DNA of 38,468 bases, from contig JAYSZI010000125.1 in assembly GCA_043738095.1 (NCBI GenBank), positions 1 through 38,468 of the forward strand, read 5' to 3'. Below the pieces are notes generated by a model. That model searched no databases, was not told the origin of the DNA, and saw only the letters and a program-made list of their open reading frames with translations. Position 1 is the first letter of the stretch. The number at the start of each line of letters is the position of its first letter. This stretch comes from Lysobacter_K sp043738095 (GTDB lineage Bacteria; Pseudomonadota; Gammaproteobacteria; Xanthomonadales; Xanthomonadaceae). Both the position numbers and the translations under genes were made by a program. Shown one piece after another: positions 18,195-25,735 of the stretch.

Positions 18195-18704
18195 GTGACG
18201 CAACCGAAACTGCTCGTCCTCGCCTGCCTCGTCGCCCTCACCGCGGTCGCGTGCAAGCCCCAAGCTCCAGCTGAGCCCGCCGTCGCGCCGGCCGTTGCCC
18301 CGATCGAAACCGCCGACGTGCCCAAGGCGGCCGACGCAACCCCGACCGGGGTCAGCAGCGCCGACGCGCCGACGTTCGACCAGAAGGGCTTCGCCGGCAC
18401 GTTCAAGGGCACCCTGCCCTGCGCCGATTGCCCGGGCATCGACACGACCCTGGAACTGAAAGCCGACGGCAGCTACCTGCTCAGCGAGACGTTTATCGGC
18501 CAACCTGGCGGCGCGACCAAGGTCGACGGCACCTGGACGGTCGAGGCCGACGACAAGCACATCCGCCTAGACCCGAACACCAAGGCCGCCGACGACCGCC
18601 TGTACGCGATCGCCGCCAACGACCGCATCAGCCAGCTCGGCGCCGATGGCAAGCCGCCAGCCGGTGGCGGGGACCAAAGCCTCAAGCGCGACAGCGGCAA
18701 GTAA
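18195..18704 (+). CDS. NlpE-like copper resistance/envelope lipoprotein
   Basis: A 169-residue predicted lipoprotein. The GTG start at 18195 has a strong Shine-Dalgarno sequence (AAGGAG). The signal segment ends in a lipobox-like LTAVAC with Cys20 as the lipid site, then a Pro/Ala-rich linker. The NlpE N-terminal domain begins FAGTFKGTLPCADCPGIDT and carries the CxxC pair (Cys76, Cys79), followed by LELKADGSYLLSE and GTWTVEADDKHIRL. In E. coli, NlpE signals surface contact and lipoprotein-sorting defects to Cpx. This protein lacks the second NlpE domain. It is followed by a clear terminator and seems to be a separate transcript or the end of the DUF853 transcript. Confidence 0.85.
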   Translation: MTQPKLLVLACLVALTAVACKPQAPAEPAVAPAVAPIETADVPKAADATPTGVSSADAPTFDQKGFAGTFKGTLPCADCPGIDTTLELKADGSYLLSETFIGQPGGATKVDGTWTVEADDKHIRLDPNTKAADDRLYAIAANDRISQLGADGKPPAGGGDQSLKRDSGK

Positions 18705-18735
18705 TCGCGTCACCATAGCTTTGTGCAACACCCGG

Positions 18736-18763
18736 GCGGCCCAGCACAATGGGCCGCTTTTTT
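18736..18763 (+). terminator. Rho-independent terminator after the NlpE-like gene
   Basis: A perfect 8-bp stem GCGGCCCA/TGGGCCGC with a 6-base loop is followed directly by six T residues, 31 bases beyond the stop codon. Confidence 0.88.
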
Positions 18764-18848
18764 GTTGTCTAGGTAGAAGCGCACTTCTGTCCCAGTGCCC
18801 GCCCCGCTCCGCTCTGCCCACCGGCCCACCGTCGACGTGAACCGCCCA

Positions 18849-20117
18849 ATGAAGACCCGAACCGCCCCAACCACTCCCGCGCCGTTTTGGCATCGTCTGC
18901 GCGCGATCACGCTGTACCCGGTCCGGGGCGCGGCGATGTACACGCTGATTGCGCTGACGTTCGCCAGCTTGCTCGGCATGATCCCCATTGTCGGCTGGGT
19001 GATTTCGATCCTCACCTGGTTGGCCGCGTACAAATATGCATTCGAGATCCTGCGCGCCACGGCCGATGGCCACATGGAAGCGCCGGAAACCGTGCTGGAT
19101 ATGGATGATGGCGTGGTCTGGCGGTTGATCGCGCTGCAACTGGTCAGCATGGTCCTGGTGCTGCTGGCGCTGGGACTGTTCGGACCGGTGGTCGGACTGC
19201 TGGTCTTGCTCGTGGTCGCCCTTATGCAACCAGGCTGCATCATGTCGTTGGCGATCGACGGCAGCTTCACCCACGCGATAAATCCAGCCACATCGTTTGG
19301 CGTGATCGCGCGGGTCGGCTGGCCCTACCTAGCGGTGTTCGCTCTGCTGTTCGTGATCCAGGCCAGCGCGGCCACGGCGGGCAGCTGGCTGTCGCAGGTG
19401 ATGCCGCCGGTACTGGGCAATCTCACCCTGACCCTGTTCGCGTTCTGGGGCATCTTCGCTGCGTTCCACCTCATGGGTTACCTCGTCTATCAGTTTCACG
19501 AGGATCTAGGCTACGAGCCGGAAAGCCATCGCAATCGTTTGCCGCCACTGGCCAACCGCGATCGCGATCTGCTCGACCTGGCCGAGGGCCACGTCCGCGA
19601 GAACCGCGCAGATGTCGCGCTCGCGCTACTGCGTGAGGAAATCCGCAGTCGCTCCGTGAGTCTGGAAACGCACGAGCTCTACCACCGGTTGTTGCGGCAA
19701 GGCACCGACACCGCAGCCCAAGGCGAACACGCGCGTCAGTATCTCAACCTGCTGATGATGGAAAAACAGGATCGTCGCGCCTTGACTCTGCTGCGCGATG
19801 CGCTTGATGCGCAGCCCGACTTCGAGCCGATGCAGCTGGCCGATGCCGAACATCTGGTGGAACGCGCACGCCTGTCGGGCCAGTCGCAGCTCGCGGTCGA
19901 CCTGTTGCGATCCTTGTTGCGCAACCACCCGCGGAACGCATCTGCGCCGCGCTGGGGCCTAGACGCCGCGTTGTTGCTGGTTGATCGCTTCGGCCGCGAC
20001 GACGAGGCGCGCGAACTGCTGGATCAAGCGCAAGCGCGTTGCGAAGACCCGGCACTGCGAGCCAAGCTTGAGGCGGCGCTCAAGCCGCTCGCAGCGCTGC
20101 GCACCTCGCCGGCCTGA
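18849..20117 (+). CDS. DUF4013-like membrane protein with TPR-like C-terminal domain
   Basis: A 422-residue protein in two parts. Residues about 20-225 hold roughly six hydrophobic helices with the DUF4013-like pattern (YPVRGAAMYTLIALTF, GWVISILTWLAAYKYAFEIL, LVSMVLVLLALGLFGP, and paired glycine/proline-rich helices). Residues about 240-415 are soluble, helical and repeat-like (HVRENRADVALALLREEI, YHRLLRQGTD, QDRRALTLLRDALDAQPDF, SQLAVDLLRSLLRNHP, DEARELLDQAQARC), reading as four or so TPR-type hairpins. Function unknown. The start at 18849 was preferred over GTG codons at 18837 and 18795. The neighbouring convergent rhomboid protease has the same membrane-plus-TPR plan. Confidence 0.82.
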   Translation: MKTRTAPTTPAPFWHRLRAITLYPVRGAAMYTLIALTFASLLGMIPIVGWVISILTWLAAYKYAFEILRATADGHMEAPETVLDMDDGVVWRLIALQLVSMVLVLLALGLFGPVVGLLVLLVVALMQPGCIMSLAIDGSFTHAINPATSFGVIARVGWPYLAVFALLFVIQASAATAGSWLSQVMPPVLGNLTLTLFAFWGIFAAFHLMGYLVYQFHEDLGYEPESHRNRLPPLANRDRDLLDLAEGHVRENRADVALALLREEIRSRSVSLETHELYHRLLRQGTDTAAQGEHARQYLNLLMMEKQDRRALTLLRDALDAQPDFEPMQLADAEHLVERARLSGQSQLAVDLLRSLLRNHPRNASAPRWGLDAALLLVDRFGRDDEARELLDQAQARCEDPALRAKLEAALKPLAALRTSPA

Positions 20118-20158
20118 TACCCCACAACGGGGCTGGCGCTTAGGACACCTCCGCACAA

Positions 20159-20205
20159 GTTGATTCCATTCGTCGTGAGCTTGTCGAAGCTTGAAAGGAA
20201 TCAAC
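20159..20205. repeat. Palindromic interspersed repeat, copy 2 (GCTTGTCGAA core)
   Basis: A 47-base element with perfect 9-bp inverted ends GTTGATTCC/GGAATCAAC and the core GAGCTTGTCGAAGCTT, itself nearly palindromic. It lies between the convergent DUF4013-like and rhomboid genes and matches the element at 5159-5204. A short CCCC/GGGG hairpin also lies just after the DUF4013-like gene (about 20120-20132). Either may help end both transcripts. Confidence 0.7.
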
Positions 20206-20252
20206 GATCCGAGACAGTGCGGGCTGAGCGTTTTGACTCGGCCAGAGCTTCC

Positions 20253-21743
20253 CTAGGCGGGGCCCACCGCGTTTTCAAGCAGGAAACGCGCCTTGGCCGC
20301 TTGCGGTTGCTCCGGATGGCGCGCGATCAGGCTTCGCAACGCACTGGCGTGCGCATCGGGCGCGTGCCGATCGCGGTAGTCCAGTGCCAATTCGAACCAC
20401 AATTGCGCGAATTGTGGCGCCCAAGCTGTATTGGGCTCGATCGCGCGCAACAAGTCCTGGGTTGCGTCGAGTTCGCCCAATCCCAACCAGCGCTGAGCCA
20501 GCGCGAGGTGTTGACTGTCGTCGATGGCATCGCCCGCCTGGTGCAGATCGGCAAGGACTTCCTGCTGCGCCTGCACGCCACCCCTATCGGCTACCGCAAG
20601 CGCCAGCACCTCTTGTGCGCGCTGCTGCGCTATGGCGCGATCGCCGGCATGGCGCGCCACGCGGTAGCGCGCCACGCGCACATCGAAGCGTTGCGGCTGC
20701 TCCTGCGCCAATTGCGCCAGCAACGTCTCGGCTTCGCGCAGCTGTAACTTGCCCAGATGCGCCTGCGCCTGCTGCCAACGTTCGCCGGTGGTGGCGCCCG
20801 GATCATCGGCGTGATCGGCATGGATAAACCCGTCGCGCACCTGCCCCAGAGCGACCAGCGCCGCGCCCATCAGCGCACCACTAATGAGGCCACCGGCGTG
20901 CGCGTCGAAGCCAATGCCGATATCGCCGTTGGCCAACAGGTTGTAGATCTCCCAGCCTAGCCACAGCGGCAACAGCCAGATCGCCGGTGCGCGCACGTAA
21001 TCGAACACCACCCCGACCCAATAGAAAAACCGCACCGGCTGCCGTCCCCAGACCACGCAGAACGCACCCATCAGCGCCGCAATTGCGCCAGACGCACCCA
21101 GTCCGCCTCCAGCGTCGCCCCAACGCCAGTACAACGACGCCGCGCCCGCTCCCATCGCGCCCAGCACATACACGCCGAGGAAGCGCGCAGAACCCAGCGC
21201 GCCTTCCACCAGCAACCCGAGCGCGATTAGGAACACCATGTTGCCGATCAGGTGCATCAACCCGCCGTGGAGGAACGCCGAGGCGAACATGCGCCACGGA
21301 TCAGCCTCGGAACTGCGCATCACATGCCGCAGGGTAAACACCTCGGACTGGCGGGTCTCGTAGACCGCGCGGAGCGGGCGCCAGGTGTCAAAGTCCGCAG
21401 CGCTATCGAAATATTCGCCACGATGCAGCGCGGCGGCGAAGGCGACATCGTTCAAGGTGTGCTGCGAAACATAGACCGCCCGTGCGGGTTCGGGCACCTC
21501 GCGCAACGCGGCCAGCTCCTCGTGCCGCGCGGCCACCTGCAGGTGCCGCTCGTAAGCGGGGCTTTCATAACGCCCCAGGCCGCTGTCGACGTACTGCTGC
21601 TGCGCCTGCGCCATGGTCCGGCCATCACCGGACTGCAGCCCCAGAAAAATGAACACGTTGACCAGGACCAGCAGAGCCGTCGCGAGGGGGAAATTGGCAC
21701 GCGTGATCGGGTGATGCAGTGGCAGAATCAGCATTACGGGCAT
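20253..21743 (-). CDS. Rhomboid-family intramembrane serine protease with TPR-like tail
   Basis: A 496-residue protein. The rhomboid core has WRMFASAFLHGGLMHLIGNM (the His/Asn motif), the catalytic serine in GLGASGAIAALMG (about Ser218) and the catalytic histidine in DAHAGGLISGA (about His282). Between the first helix (about 20-37) and the core is a long soluble loop (about 40-145). After the last helix a soluble tail (about 320-496) has TPR-like pairs such as GKLQLREAETLLAQLAQEQP and YRDRHAPDAHASALRSLIARHPEQPQA. The start at 21743 (MPVMLILPLHHP) or 21734 fits the family; the longer reading frame upstream adds no similarity. The substrate is unknown. Divergent from greB, convergent with the DUF4013-like gene. 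Confidence 0.9.
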   Translation of the reverse strand: MPVMLILPLHHPITRANFPLATALLVLVNVFIFLGLQSGDGRTMAQAQQQYVDSGLGRYESPAYERHLQVAARHEELAALREVPEPARAVYVSQHTLNDVAFAAALHRGEYFDSAADFDTWRPLRAVYETRQSEVFTLRHVMRSSEADPWRMFASAFLHGGLMHLIGNMVFLIALGLLVEGALGSARFLGVYVLGAMGAGAASLYWRWGDAGGGLGASGAIAALMGAFCVVWGRQPVRFFYWVGVVFDYVRAPAIWLLPLWLGWEIYNLLANGDIGIGFDAHAGGLISGALMGAALVALGQVRDGFIHADHADDPGATTGERWQQAQAHLGKLQLREAETLLAQLAQEQPQRFDVRVARYRVARHAGDRAIAQQRAQEVLALAVADRGGVQAQQEVLADLHQAGDAIDDSQHLALAQRWLGLGELDATQDLLRAIEPNTAWAPQFAQLWFELALDYRDRHAPDAHASALRSLIARHPEQPQAAKARFLLENAVGPA

Positions 21744-21864
21744 CGCGGGCGCGGAAGGTGCGCCAGCGTGGGGATTACACGCGCCAGGCGCAAGCCCATC
21801 GCGCGGCTTGTACCGGCCCGCGCGGTTTGGCATAAGCCCTGATCGACTCTTCCGAAACTTGCCC

Positions 21865-22368
21865 ATGGGCCGTTGGCGTCCCCCTGCCGAAAACAGCACC
21901 GCGCTGATCACCCGCGAGGGCTATGCGCGGCTGCAGGCCGAGCTCGACGACCTGTGGCGGGTGCGACGGCCAGAAGTCGTCAAGGCGCTGGCAGCCGCGG
22001 CGGCCGAAGGCGATAGGTCGGAGAACGCCGAGTACACCTACCGCAAGAAGCAGCTCGGCGAGATCGACCGTCGCGTGCGCTATCTCAGCAAGCGCCTGCC
22101 GTCGTTAAAGGTGGTCGACACCACGCCGACCGACCCGGCCGCGGTGTTCTTCGGCGCGCAGGTGGAAGTCGAAGCAGCGAGCACTGGCGAGTGCCAGCGC
22201 TACCGCATCGTCGGCCCGGACGAGACGGACGCGAAGCTCGGCTGGATCAGCATCGACTCGCCCCTGGCCCGGGCGATGCTGAAGAAGCGTCCCGACGACG
22301 AATTCGAGGCCCTATTGCCCGGCGGCCTGCAACGGTTTGTGATCGTCGACGTGCGCTATCCGGCGTGA
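21865..22368 (+). CDS. greB: Transcription elongation factor GreB
   Basis: A 167-residue transcript-cleavage factor that rescues backtracked RNA polymerase. The N-terminal coiled coil reads ITREGYARLQAELDDLWRVRRPEVVKALAAAAAEGDRSENAEYTYRKKQLGE-like, and the tip acids are the D and E of GDRSENAEY. The YRKKQLGEIDRRVRYLSKRL stretch marks it as GreB rather than GreA. The C-terminal FKBP-like domain has VGPDETDAKLGWISIDSPLARAML. The start at 21865 gives MGRWRPPAENSTALITREGY, the usual N-terminus in related genomes. It is convergent with the molybdopterin oxidoreductase gene. Confidence 0.95.
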   Translation: MGRWRPPAENSTALITREGYARLQAELDDLWRVRRPEVVKALAAAAAEGDRSENAEYTYRKKQLGEIDRRVRYLSKRLPSLKVVDTTPTDPAAVFFGAQVEVEAASTGECQRYRIVGPDETDAKLGWISIDSPLARAMLKKRPDDEFEALLPGGLQRFVIVDVRYPA

Positions 22369-22472
22369 GCGTGGTGGCGGTGCGGGCGATTACGATCCGA
22401 GGGGCACGGCCGGTGATGCCGGCGCCATCAGCGCGTTGACGTCAGCACTGGGGGCGTCGCGCATGTTTCCAA

Positions 22473-23243
22473 TCAGATCCCGCCGTACCAGTCGTAACCG
22501 CGGTCCTCCCAGAAACCGCCTTGGCCGCCGGCCAGATGTGCGTAACCATCGACCACCTCGATCGCGCTTACGTACTTGGGCTGCTTGTAGCCGAGCTTGC
22601 GTTCGATCCGCATCCGCACCGGGGCGCCGTTGGCGATCGGTACCGGCGCGCCGTTGAGCGAGTGCGCCAGCAGTGTCTGCGGGTGATAGGCGTCCTTGAG
22701 GTCGATGCTTTCGTAGAAGCGCCCGCCGTTGCCGGCGAGGTCGTCGAAGCAGTGGAACACCACGTAGCGCGCGCCGGGCTTGAGCCGCGCCAGGTCCAGC
22801 AGGTGCGCCAGCGGAACCCCCGTCCAACGACCGATCACGCTCCAACCTTCGACGCAGTCGTGGCGGGTGATCTGGGTGCGGCTGGGCAGCGCGCGCAACG
22901 CGTCCAGCGAGAACTCCAGCGGCGTTTCCACCAGACCGTGCAGCTGCAAGCGGTACGAGCGGAAGTCCGATGCCTTGAGCTCGAGGTATTCGGGCGTTTG
23001 CGGATTGATCGAGCCATTGGGCCGGAACACGGGCGAGATCATCGATTCCGGATACTCCGGCACCAGCCGATCACCACTAAGAAAGCGCTGCACGCTCTGG
23101 TTCAACGGCTCGGCTGCCCCCAACAACTGCCCGAACTTGTCGTTGCGCGACAGCGCATCGCAGCCACCGAGCAAGCCGACGCCAGCGCCTGCCAGCGCCC
23201 CACGCAACAACCCGCGACGCCCAGGTACGAAGCGCTCAGTCAT
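22473..23243 (-). CDS. Molybdopterin-dependent oxidoreductase, predicted Tat lipoprotein (sulfite oxidase family)
   Basis: A 256-residue protein of the sulfite oxidase/MsrP-type molybdopterin fold. The Moco-ligating cysteine is Cys130 in TRHDCVEGWSVIGRWTGVPL, the family signature, with GFWEDRGYDWYGGI closing the domain. The N-terminus has a twin-arginine motif (GRRGLLRG, residues 8-14) followed by a hydrophobic stretch and a lipobox-like LLGGC at 24-28. This suggests folded export by Tat and lipid attachment at Cys28. It overlaps the stop end of the upstream cytochrome b gene by 8 bases, so the two form an electron-transfer pair. The substrate is unknown; it is shorter than MsrP of E. coli (334). 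Confidence 0.88.
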   Translation of the reverse strand: MTERFVPGRRGLLRGALAGAGVGLLGGCDALSRNDKFGQLLGAAEPLNQSVQRFLSGDRLVPEYPESMISPVFRPNGSINPQTPEYLELKASDFRSYRLQLHGLVETPLEFSLDALRALPSRTQITRHDCVEGWSVIGRWTGVPLAHLLDLARLKPGARYVVFHCFDDLAGNGGRFYESIDLKDAYHPQTLLAHSLNGAPVPIANGAPVRMRIERKLGYKQPKYVSAIEVVDGYAHLAGGQGGFWEDRGYDWYGGI

Positions 23244-24294
23244 GGCTTGGACTCCTAGGGGGCGGCGGGGGCGTACGGGTGGGACCAAGCGGAACGAAGT
23301 CGGTCTGACTGCGCTCTGGCTGGGTGCGAGCCGACGCCTTGCGATCAATCACATCGGAGCCGAGCTGGTCGGGAGCGAGCTGGTGAGGAGCGAGCTGGTC
23401 GAGGTGGGACGGGGTGATGTCGTTCTGCCCCGGCTCCGAATCGTTGGGATATCTCACGCGGAAGCGTCCGGTGATCATCGAACGCATTTCGTTGATCGGG
23501 CCGGCGTAGACCACCATCACCACGTGCACCAGCGCAAACAGCACGAACAGCGCCATCGCGACGAAATGCAGCGTGCGCGCCGCTTGGCGGCCGCCGATCA
23601 GATCCATGAACCCGCCAAGCACCGGCGCCAATTGCGGCGACATCGACAGGCCGGTCAGCACCACCAGTGGCGTCAGGACGAAGATCACACCGAGGTACGC
23701 CAGTTTCTGCAACGGGTTATAGCGCGTCGCCGCCTCGCCCACTGGATGGCGGAAACGCAGATGGTCGAGTGCGGCGCCGGGCAGCTCGCGCCAATCGCGA
23801 CGACGCATGGCCAGGTCGCGGCTCAGGTGACGGGTGCTGATCGACCACAACAGGTAGACGCCACCGTTGATGACCCACAACCACGCAAAGAAGAAATGCC
23901 AGCTTCGACCGACGGCCAGTGAACGGATGTCCGGAATCGTGGCCCAACTCGGGAATCCACGAACGTCGGGGCGTTGCGTCGTTGGATGGGCCGACACACC
24001 TAGGACGCCGGTGGTATCGAAGCGCCGGTCACCTACCACCGTGATACCGCGTTGCTGCCCGGCGATCCTTTCGCCACGCATCGCCAGCAGCGGCCGCGCG
24101 AAGGACGAGGCCTGCCCCCAATACAACGCCGGGTGCGCGTTGAAAATCTGCAGGCCGCTGCCGACCAGCGCCAGCATGCAAGCCAGATTGATCCAGTGCA
24201 TCCAACGCAGCGGCCAGCGATGGCGCAGGACCGCGCGCTCCACCCAGGCCGGGCGGCTGGCGGGGAGGGTGTCGACCTCGGGGCTTGACGACAT
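23236..24294 (-). CDS. Cytochrome b561-type membrane partner of the molybdopterin oxidoreductase
   Basis: A 352-residue integral membrane cytochrome b. The first helix carries HRWPLRWMHWINLACML with candidate haem histidines. Further helices are at SWHFFFAWLWVINGGVYLLW, LAYLGVIFVLTPLVVLTGL and TLHFVAMALFVLFALVHVVMVVY, with His in the last two. A soluble loop (about 60-110) separates helices 1 and 2. The tail after NEMRSMITGRFRVRYP is long, low-complexity and encoded by a 15-bp tandem repeat. It presumably passes electrons between the quinone pool and the periplasmic molybdoenzyme. The start at 24294 has a GAGG about six bases upstream. The stop lies 8 bases inside the next gene. Confidence 0.87.
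   Translation of the reverse strand: MSSSPEVDTLPASRPAWVERAVLRHRWPLRWMHWINLACMLALVGSGLQIFNAHPALYWGQASSFARPLLAMRGERIAGQQRGITVVGDRRFDTTGVLGVSAHPTTQRPDVRGFPSWATIPDIRSLAVGRSWHFFFAWLWVINGGVYLLWSISTRHLSRDLAMRRRDWRELPGAALDHLRFRHPVGEAATRYNPLQKLAYLGVIFVLTPLVVLTGLSMSPQLAPVLGGFMDLIGGRQAARTLHFVAMALFVLFALVHVVMVVYAGPINEMRSMITGRFRVRYPNDSEPGQNDITPSHLDQLAPHQLAPDQLGSDVIDRKASARTQPERSQTDFVPLGPTRTPPPPPRSPSHD
23361..23405. repeat. 15-bp tandem repeat in the cytochrome b tail
   Basis: CGAGCTGGT recurs at 23361, 23376 and 23391, an exact 15-base period. It is in frame, so on the minus strand it encodes five-residue units (DQLAP, HQLAP, DQLGS). A degenerate unit may flank it. Confidence 0.75.
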
Positions 24295-24665
24295 TGGCGA
24301 CCTCGCGTGACCTCCCGCAGCGTACTCGTTCGCCGTGCGCTACGGCGGCAACGACAGCCGCCCGACCGCGATCACCCTCGCATCATCGCCATACCGCAGC
24401 CGAGCGTCTGGCTTGGCACTGCGCGCCATGTGGCGTCCTGGCCATCGCCCTCACTTCGTGTCCGGGTTGCCCTGCGGGTCGGCGCGATCTTGACGCTCTC
24501 GAACTCGTTCTGGGTACTTTTGAGTACGGTGGCACCGACGTGCTCGCCGTACTTCACGGCCGGCATTCAACCCAACTCGCCTAAACGTCGACGCGGTCGT
24601 GCGCCTCGTGATGTCAGCGCTAAAATCAGCACACAACCGCCCCGCCGGTTGATCGGAGCCAAGCG
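24295..24665. other. 371-base divergent intergenic region
   Basis: The space between the divergently transcribed cytochrome b and dienelactone hydrolase genes. I see no convincing gene. A 64-codon minus-strand frame (24372-24566) starting MPAVKYGEHVG is open but has no recognisable family. A TAAAAT (-10-like, five of six) lies at 24621-24626, about 40 bases before the hydrolase start, without a clear -35. A GGAG Shine-Dalgarno sequence is at 24655-24658. Confidence 0.5.
24621..24626 (+). promoter_or_regulatory. Putative -10 box of the hydrolase/HIT/pxp transcript
   Basis: TAAAAT matches five of six positions of the sigma-70 -10 consensus and lies 40 bases upstream of the first gene of the run. 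No good -35 is seen at the right distance. Confidence 0.35.
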
Positions 24666-25328
24666 ATGGGCCACTGGATTGATCTGGACACGCCGCACGG
24701 CACGGTAGCGGCGTGGCGCGCCGACCCAACCCAGCCCGCGAACGGCGCGTTGGTCGTCGTGCAGGAAATCTTCGGCGTCAATCTGCATATTCGCAGTGTT
24801 GTTGATCGCTTCGCTGAGGCAGGCTTTGTCGCGATCGCGCCGTCGCTGTTCGACCCGATCGAGCGCGACGTGGCCCTGGAGTACGACGAGCCGGGCGTTG
24901 CCAAGGGCCGCGAGCTGACCACAGCGCTCGGCTTCGATCGCGCGGTCGCGCTGGTCGCCGCCGCGGCCGAGCAACTGCAGTCGGAGGGTCAACAGATAGG
25001 CGTGGTCGGTTTCTGCTGGGGCGGCAGCGTCGCGTTCCTGGCCAACACCCGCTTCGGCCTGCCGGCGGTGAGCTATTACGGCGGGCGCACCGTGCCGTTT
25101 CTGGATGAATTCACGCGCGCGCCGATGCTGTTCCACTTCGGCGAGCACGACCCGATCATTCCTCCCGAAGCCGTCGCCGCGCACCGCGCCAAACAACCAG
25201 CAGCCACCATCCACACCTACCCCGCGGGTCACGGCTTCCACTGCGACGCACGCCCGGACTTCGCCGCCGACAGCGCCGCGCTCGCGTGGCATCGCACCAT
25301 CACATTTTTCGAGGAGGCCCTGCGATGA
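24666..25328 (+). CDS. Dienelactone hydrolase family protein
   Basis: A 220-residue alpha/beta-hydrolase of the dienelactone hydrolase family. The family glutamate is in VVQEIFGVN (about Glu36), the nucleophile is Cys117 in VVGFCWGGSVAF, and the acid and histidine are in FGEHDPIIP and YPAGHGFHCD. That is a complete Cys-Asp-His triad. The start at 24666 has a GGAG eight bases upstream. The stop overlaps the next start as ATGA. True dienelactone hydrolases act in chlorocatechol breakdown, but no such pathway is nearby, and most homologues in this setting have unknown substrates. Confidence 0.9.
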   Translation: MGHWIDLDTPHGTVAAWRADPTQPANGALVVVQEIFGVNLHIRSVVDRFAEAGFVAIAPSLFDPIERDVALEYDEPGVAKGRELTTALGFDRAVALVAAAAEQLQSEGQQIGVVGFCWGGSVAFLANTRFGLPAVSYYGGRTVPFLDEFTRAPMLFHFGEHDPIIPPEAVAAHRAKQPAATIHTYPAGHGFHCDARPDFAADSAALAWHRTITFFEEALR

Positions 25329-25735
25329 CTGCCTGGCAGCTCCACCCGCAACTGGCCGACGACACCCACCCGATCGCGCAATGGCCGCTGTGCGAACTGC
25401 GCCTGATGGACGACACCAACCACCCGTGGCTGATCTTGGTGCCGCGCGTGGCCGGGGCGGTCGAGGTGATCGACCTAAGCGAGCCACAGCAGGCCGATCT
25501 GATGCGCGAGATCGCCACCGCGAGCGCCGCCCTGCAGCGCGCGTTCAAGCCGCACAAGCTCAACGTCGCCGCGCTGGGCAACCTGGTGCCGCAGTTGCAC
25601 GTGCACGTGATCGCGCGGTTTACCGACGACATCGCTTGGCCGCGGCCGGTGTGGGGCACGGCGTCGGCGCAGCCGTATTCGCCCGAGGCGCTGGTGCGGC
25701 GGATCCAGCACCTGCTGGCCGCGTTGGCGGCGTGA
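25325..25735 (+). CDS. HIT domain protein (two-histidine variant)
   Basis: A 136-residue protein of the histidine triad superfamily, which includes nucleotide hydrolases and transferases. The core reads NVAALGNLVPQLHVHVIARF: two histidines of the HxHxHxx motif are present but the third position is isoleucine. The PWLILVPR segment and the C-terminal DIAWPRPVWG are typical of a proteobacterial subgroup. Its start overlaps the hydrolase stop (ATGA), and its stop TGA overlaps the GTG start of pxpB, so all three are coupled. The substrate is unknown. Confidence 0.9.
   Translation: MTAWQLHPQLADDTHPIAQWPLCELRLMDDTNHPWLILVPRVAGAVEVIDLSEPQQADLMREIATASAALQRAFKPHKLNVAALGNLVPQLHVHVIARFTDDIAWPRPVWGTASAQPYSPEALVRRIQHLLAALAA

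Noticed and set aside
16910..18445. 511-codon minus-strand open frame opposite the DUF853 and NlpE-like genes
   Set aside because: Antisense shadow of two well-supported plus-strand genes; serine/arginine-rich translation without a family match.
24372..24566. 64-codon minus-strand frame in the cytochrome b/hydrolase intergenic region
   Set aside because: The N-terminus (MPAVKYGEHVG) looks protein-like, but there is no ribosome site, family match or supporting context, so it was not called as a gene.
24567..25487. Minus-strand open frame of 306 codons covering the hydrolase gene
   Set aside because: Antisense to a complete dienelactone hydrolase with an intact Cys-Asp-His triad.
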